Shown here: positions 14,094-14,320 of the stretch, piece after piece
Layout of the letters: the number at the start of each line of letters is the position of its first letter
How positions within the stretch are numbered: position 1 is the stretch's first letter
Origin: an uncultured beta proteobacterium
GTDB lineage: Bacteria; Pseudomonadota; Gammaproteobacteria; Burkholderiales; Burkholderiaceae_C
DNA length: 14,320 nucleotides
Assembly (NCBI GenBank): GCA_903914985.1
Contig: CAIWRE010000457.1
Span: forward strand, 1 to 14,320
Direction of reading: 5' to 3'
The notes under the pieces: model-generated
Told to the model about the DNA's origin: nothing
Database searches by the model: none
The model's input: the letters and a program-made list of their open reading frames with translations, nothing else
Position numbers and translations under genes: made by a program

Positions 14094-14320
14094 GCAACAG
14101 CCCTCCCCCCGAGTCCGTCAAGATAGGCATCGTGTCGATCAGCGACCGCGCCAGCAGCGGCGTCTACCAGGACCTGGGCCTGCCCGCTTTGCAAGACTGG
14201 CTGCGCAGTGCATTGATCAACCCCATCACCTTTGAAGCGCGGCTGATTCCCGACGAGCAAAGCGGCATCAGTGCCGCATTAATCGAACTGGTGGACGCCG
14301 GATGCAGCCTGGTGCTGACC
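14090..14320 (+). CDS. mog: molybdopterin adenylyltransferase, N-terminal part
   Basis: The frame starts at an ATGA overlap with the darP stop and runs off the right edge after 77 codons. The beginning, with VKIGIVSISDRASSGVYQD, and then FEARLIPDEQSGISAAL, match the MogA/MoaB fold family. Mog adenylylates molybdopterin before molybdenum insertion. Members of this family differ mainly after this region, so MoaB is an alternative, but the SDRASSGVYxDxGxPAL form favours Mog. Co-transcription with darP is suggested by the overlap. Confidence 0.85.
   Translation, partial: MSNSPPPESVKIGIVSISDRASSGVYQDLGLPALQDWLRSALINPITFEARLIPDEQSGISAALIELVDAGCSLVLT

Overview
This window is a contiguous piece of a purple-bacterial photosynthesis gene cluster, plus its chromosomal border. 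Protein style suggests a betaproteobacterium, probably Burkholderiales and perhaps Comamonadaceae (a Rhodoferax- or Rubrivivax-like organism). The pointers are the high GC, the Rhodobacter-like order crtE-crtF-bchC-bchX-bchY-bchZ-puf, the compact bchI-bchD-bchO block, and flanking housekeeping genes pmbA (tldE), darP (yjgA) and mog. The genus is an inference.

Layout, read along the minus strand from right to left: pmbA (13417-12017); a 187-bp gap with a striking 9-bp-arm palindrome; bchI-bchD-bchO (11829-8073, magnesium chelatase subunits and a chelation-associated hydrolase); a 198-bp control region; crtE-crtF (7874-5698, carotenoid synthesis); bchC-bchX-bchY-bchZ (5672-629, bacteriochlorophyll a synthesis after chlorophyllide); a leader of about 147 bp; then the puf operon with pufB (LH1 beta), an unrecognised 74-residue single-span membrane protein, and the start of pufA (LH1 alpha), cut by the window edge. 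On the plus strand at the right end are darP (13440-14093) and mog (14090 to the edge), divergent from pmbA.

The genes form one pathway. BchI/BchD insert Mg into protoporphyrin. BchX/Y/Z and BchC complete the bacteriochlorin ring. CrtE makes the C20 precursor for carotenoids and the pigment tail, and CrtF methylates carotenoids. The Puf antenna peptides then bind the pigments.

The control logic is visible in the DNA. Upstream of bchC there are two TGT-N12-ACA motifs (the PpsR/CrtJ consensus) exactly 8 bp apart, with an FNR-type box between them. Upstream of crtE there is a near-consensus sigma70 promoter (TTGACA-N17-TATATT) overlapped by a TGT-N12-ACA motif, a perfect TTGAT-N4-ATCAA FNR box, and, again exactly 8 bp away, a palindrome of the form TGACA-N8-TGTCA. 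Almost the same TGACA-N8-TGTCA palindrome recurs upstream of bchI.

The most unusual gene is the small membrane protein inserted between pufB and pufA, which are normally adjacent. Its membrane-exit region resembles an alpha antenna polypeptide with glutamine in place of the pigment-ligating histidine.
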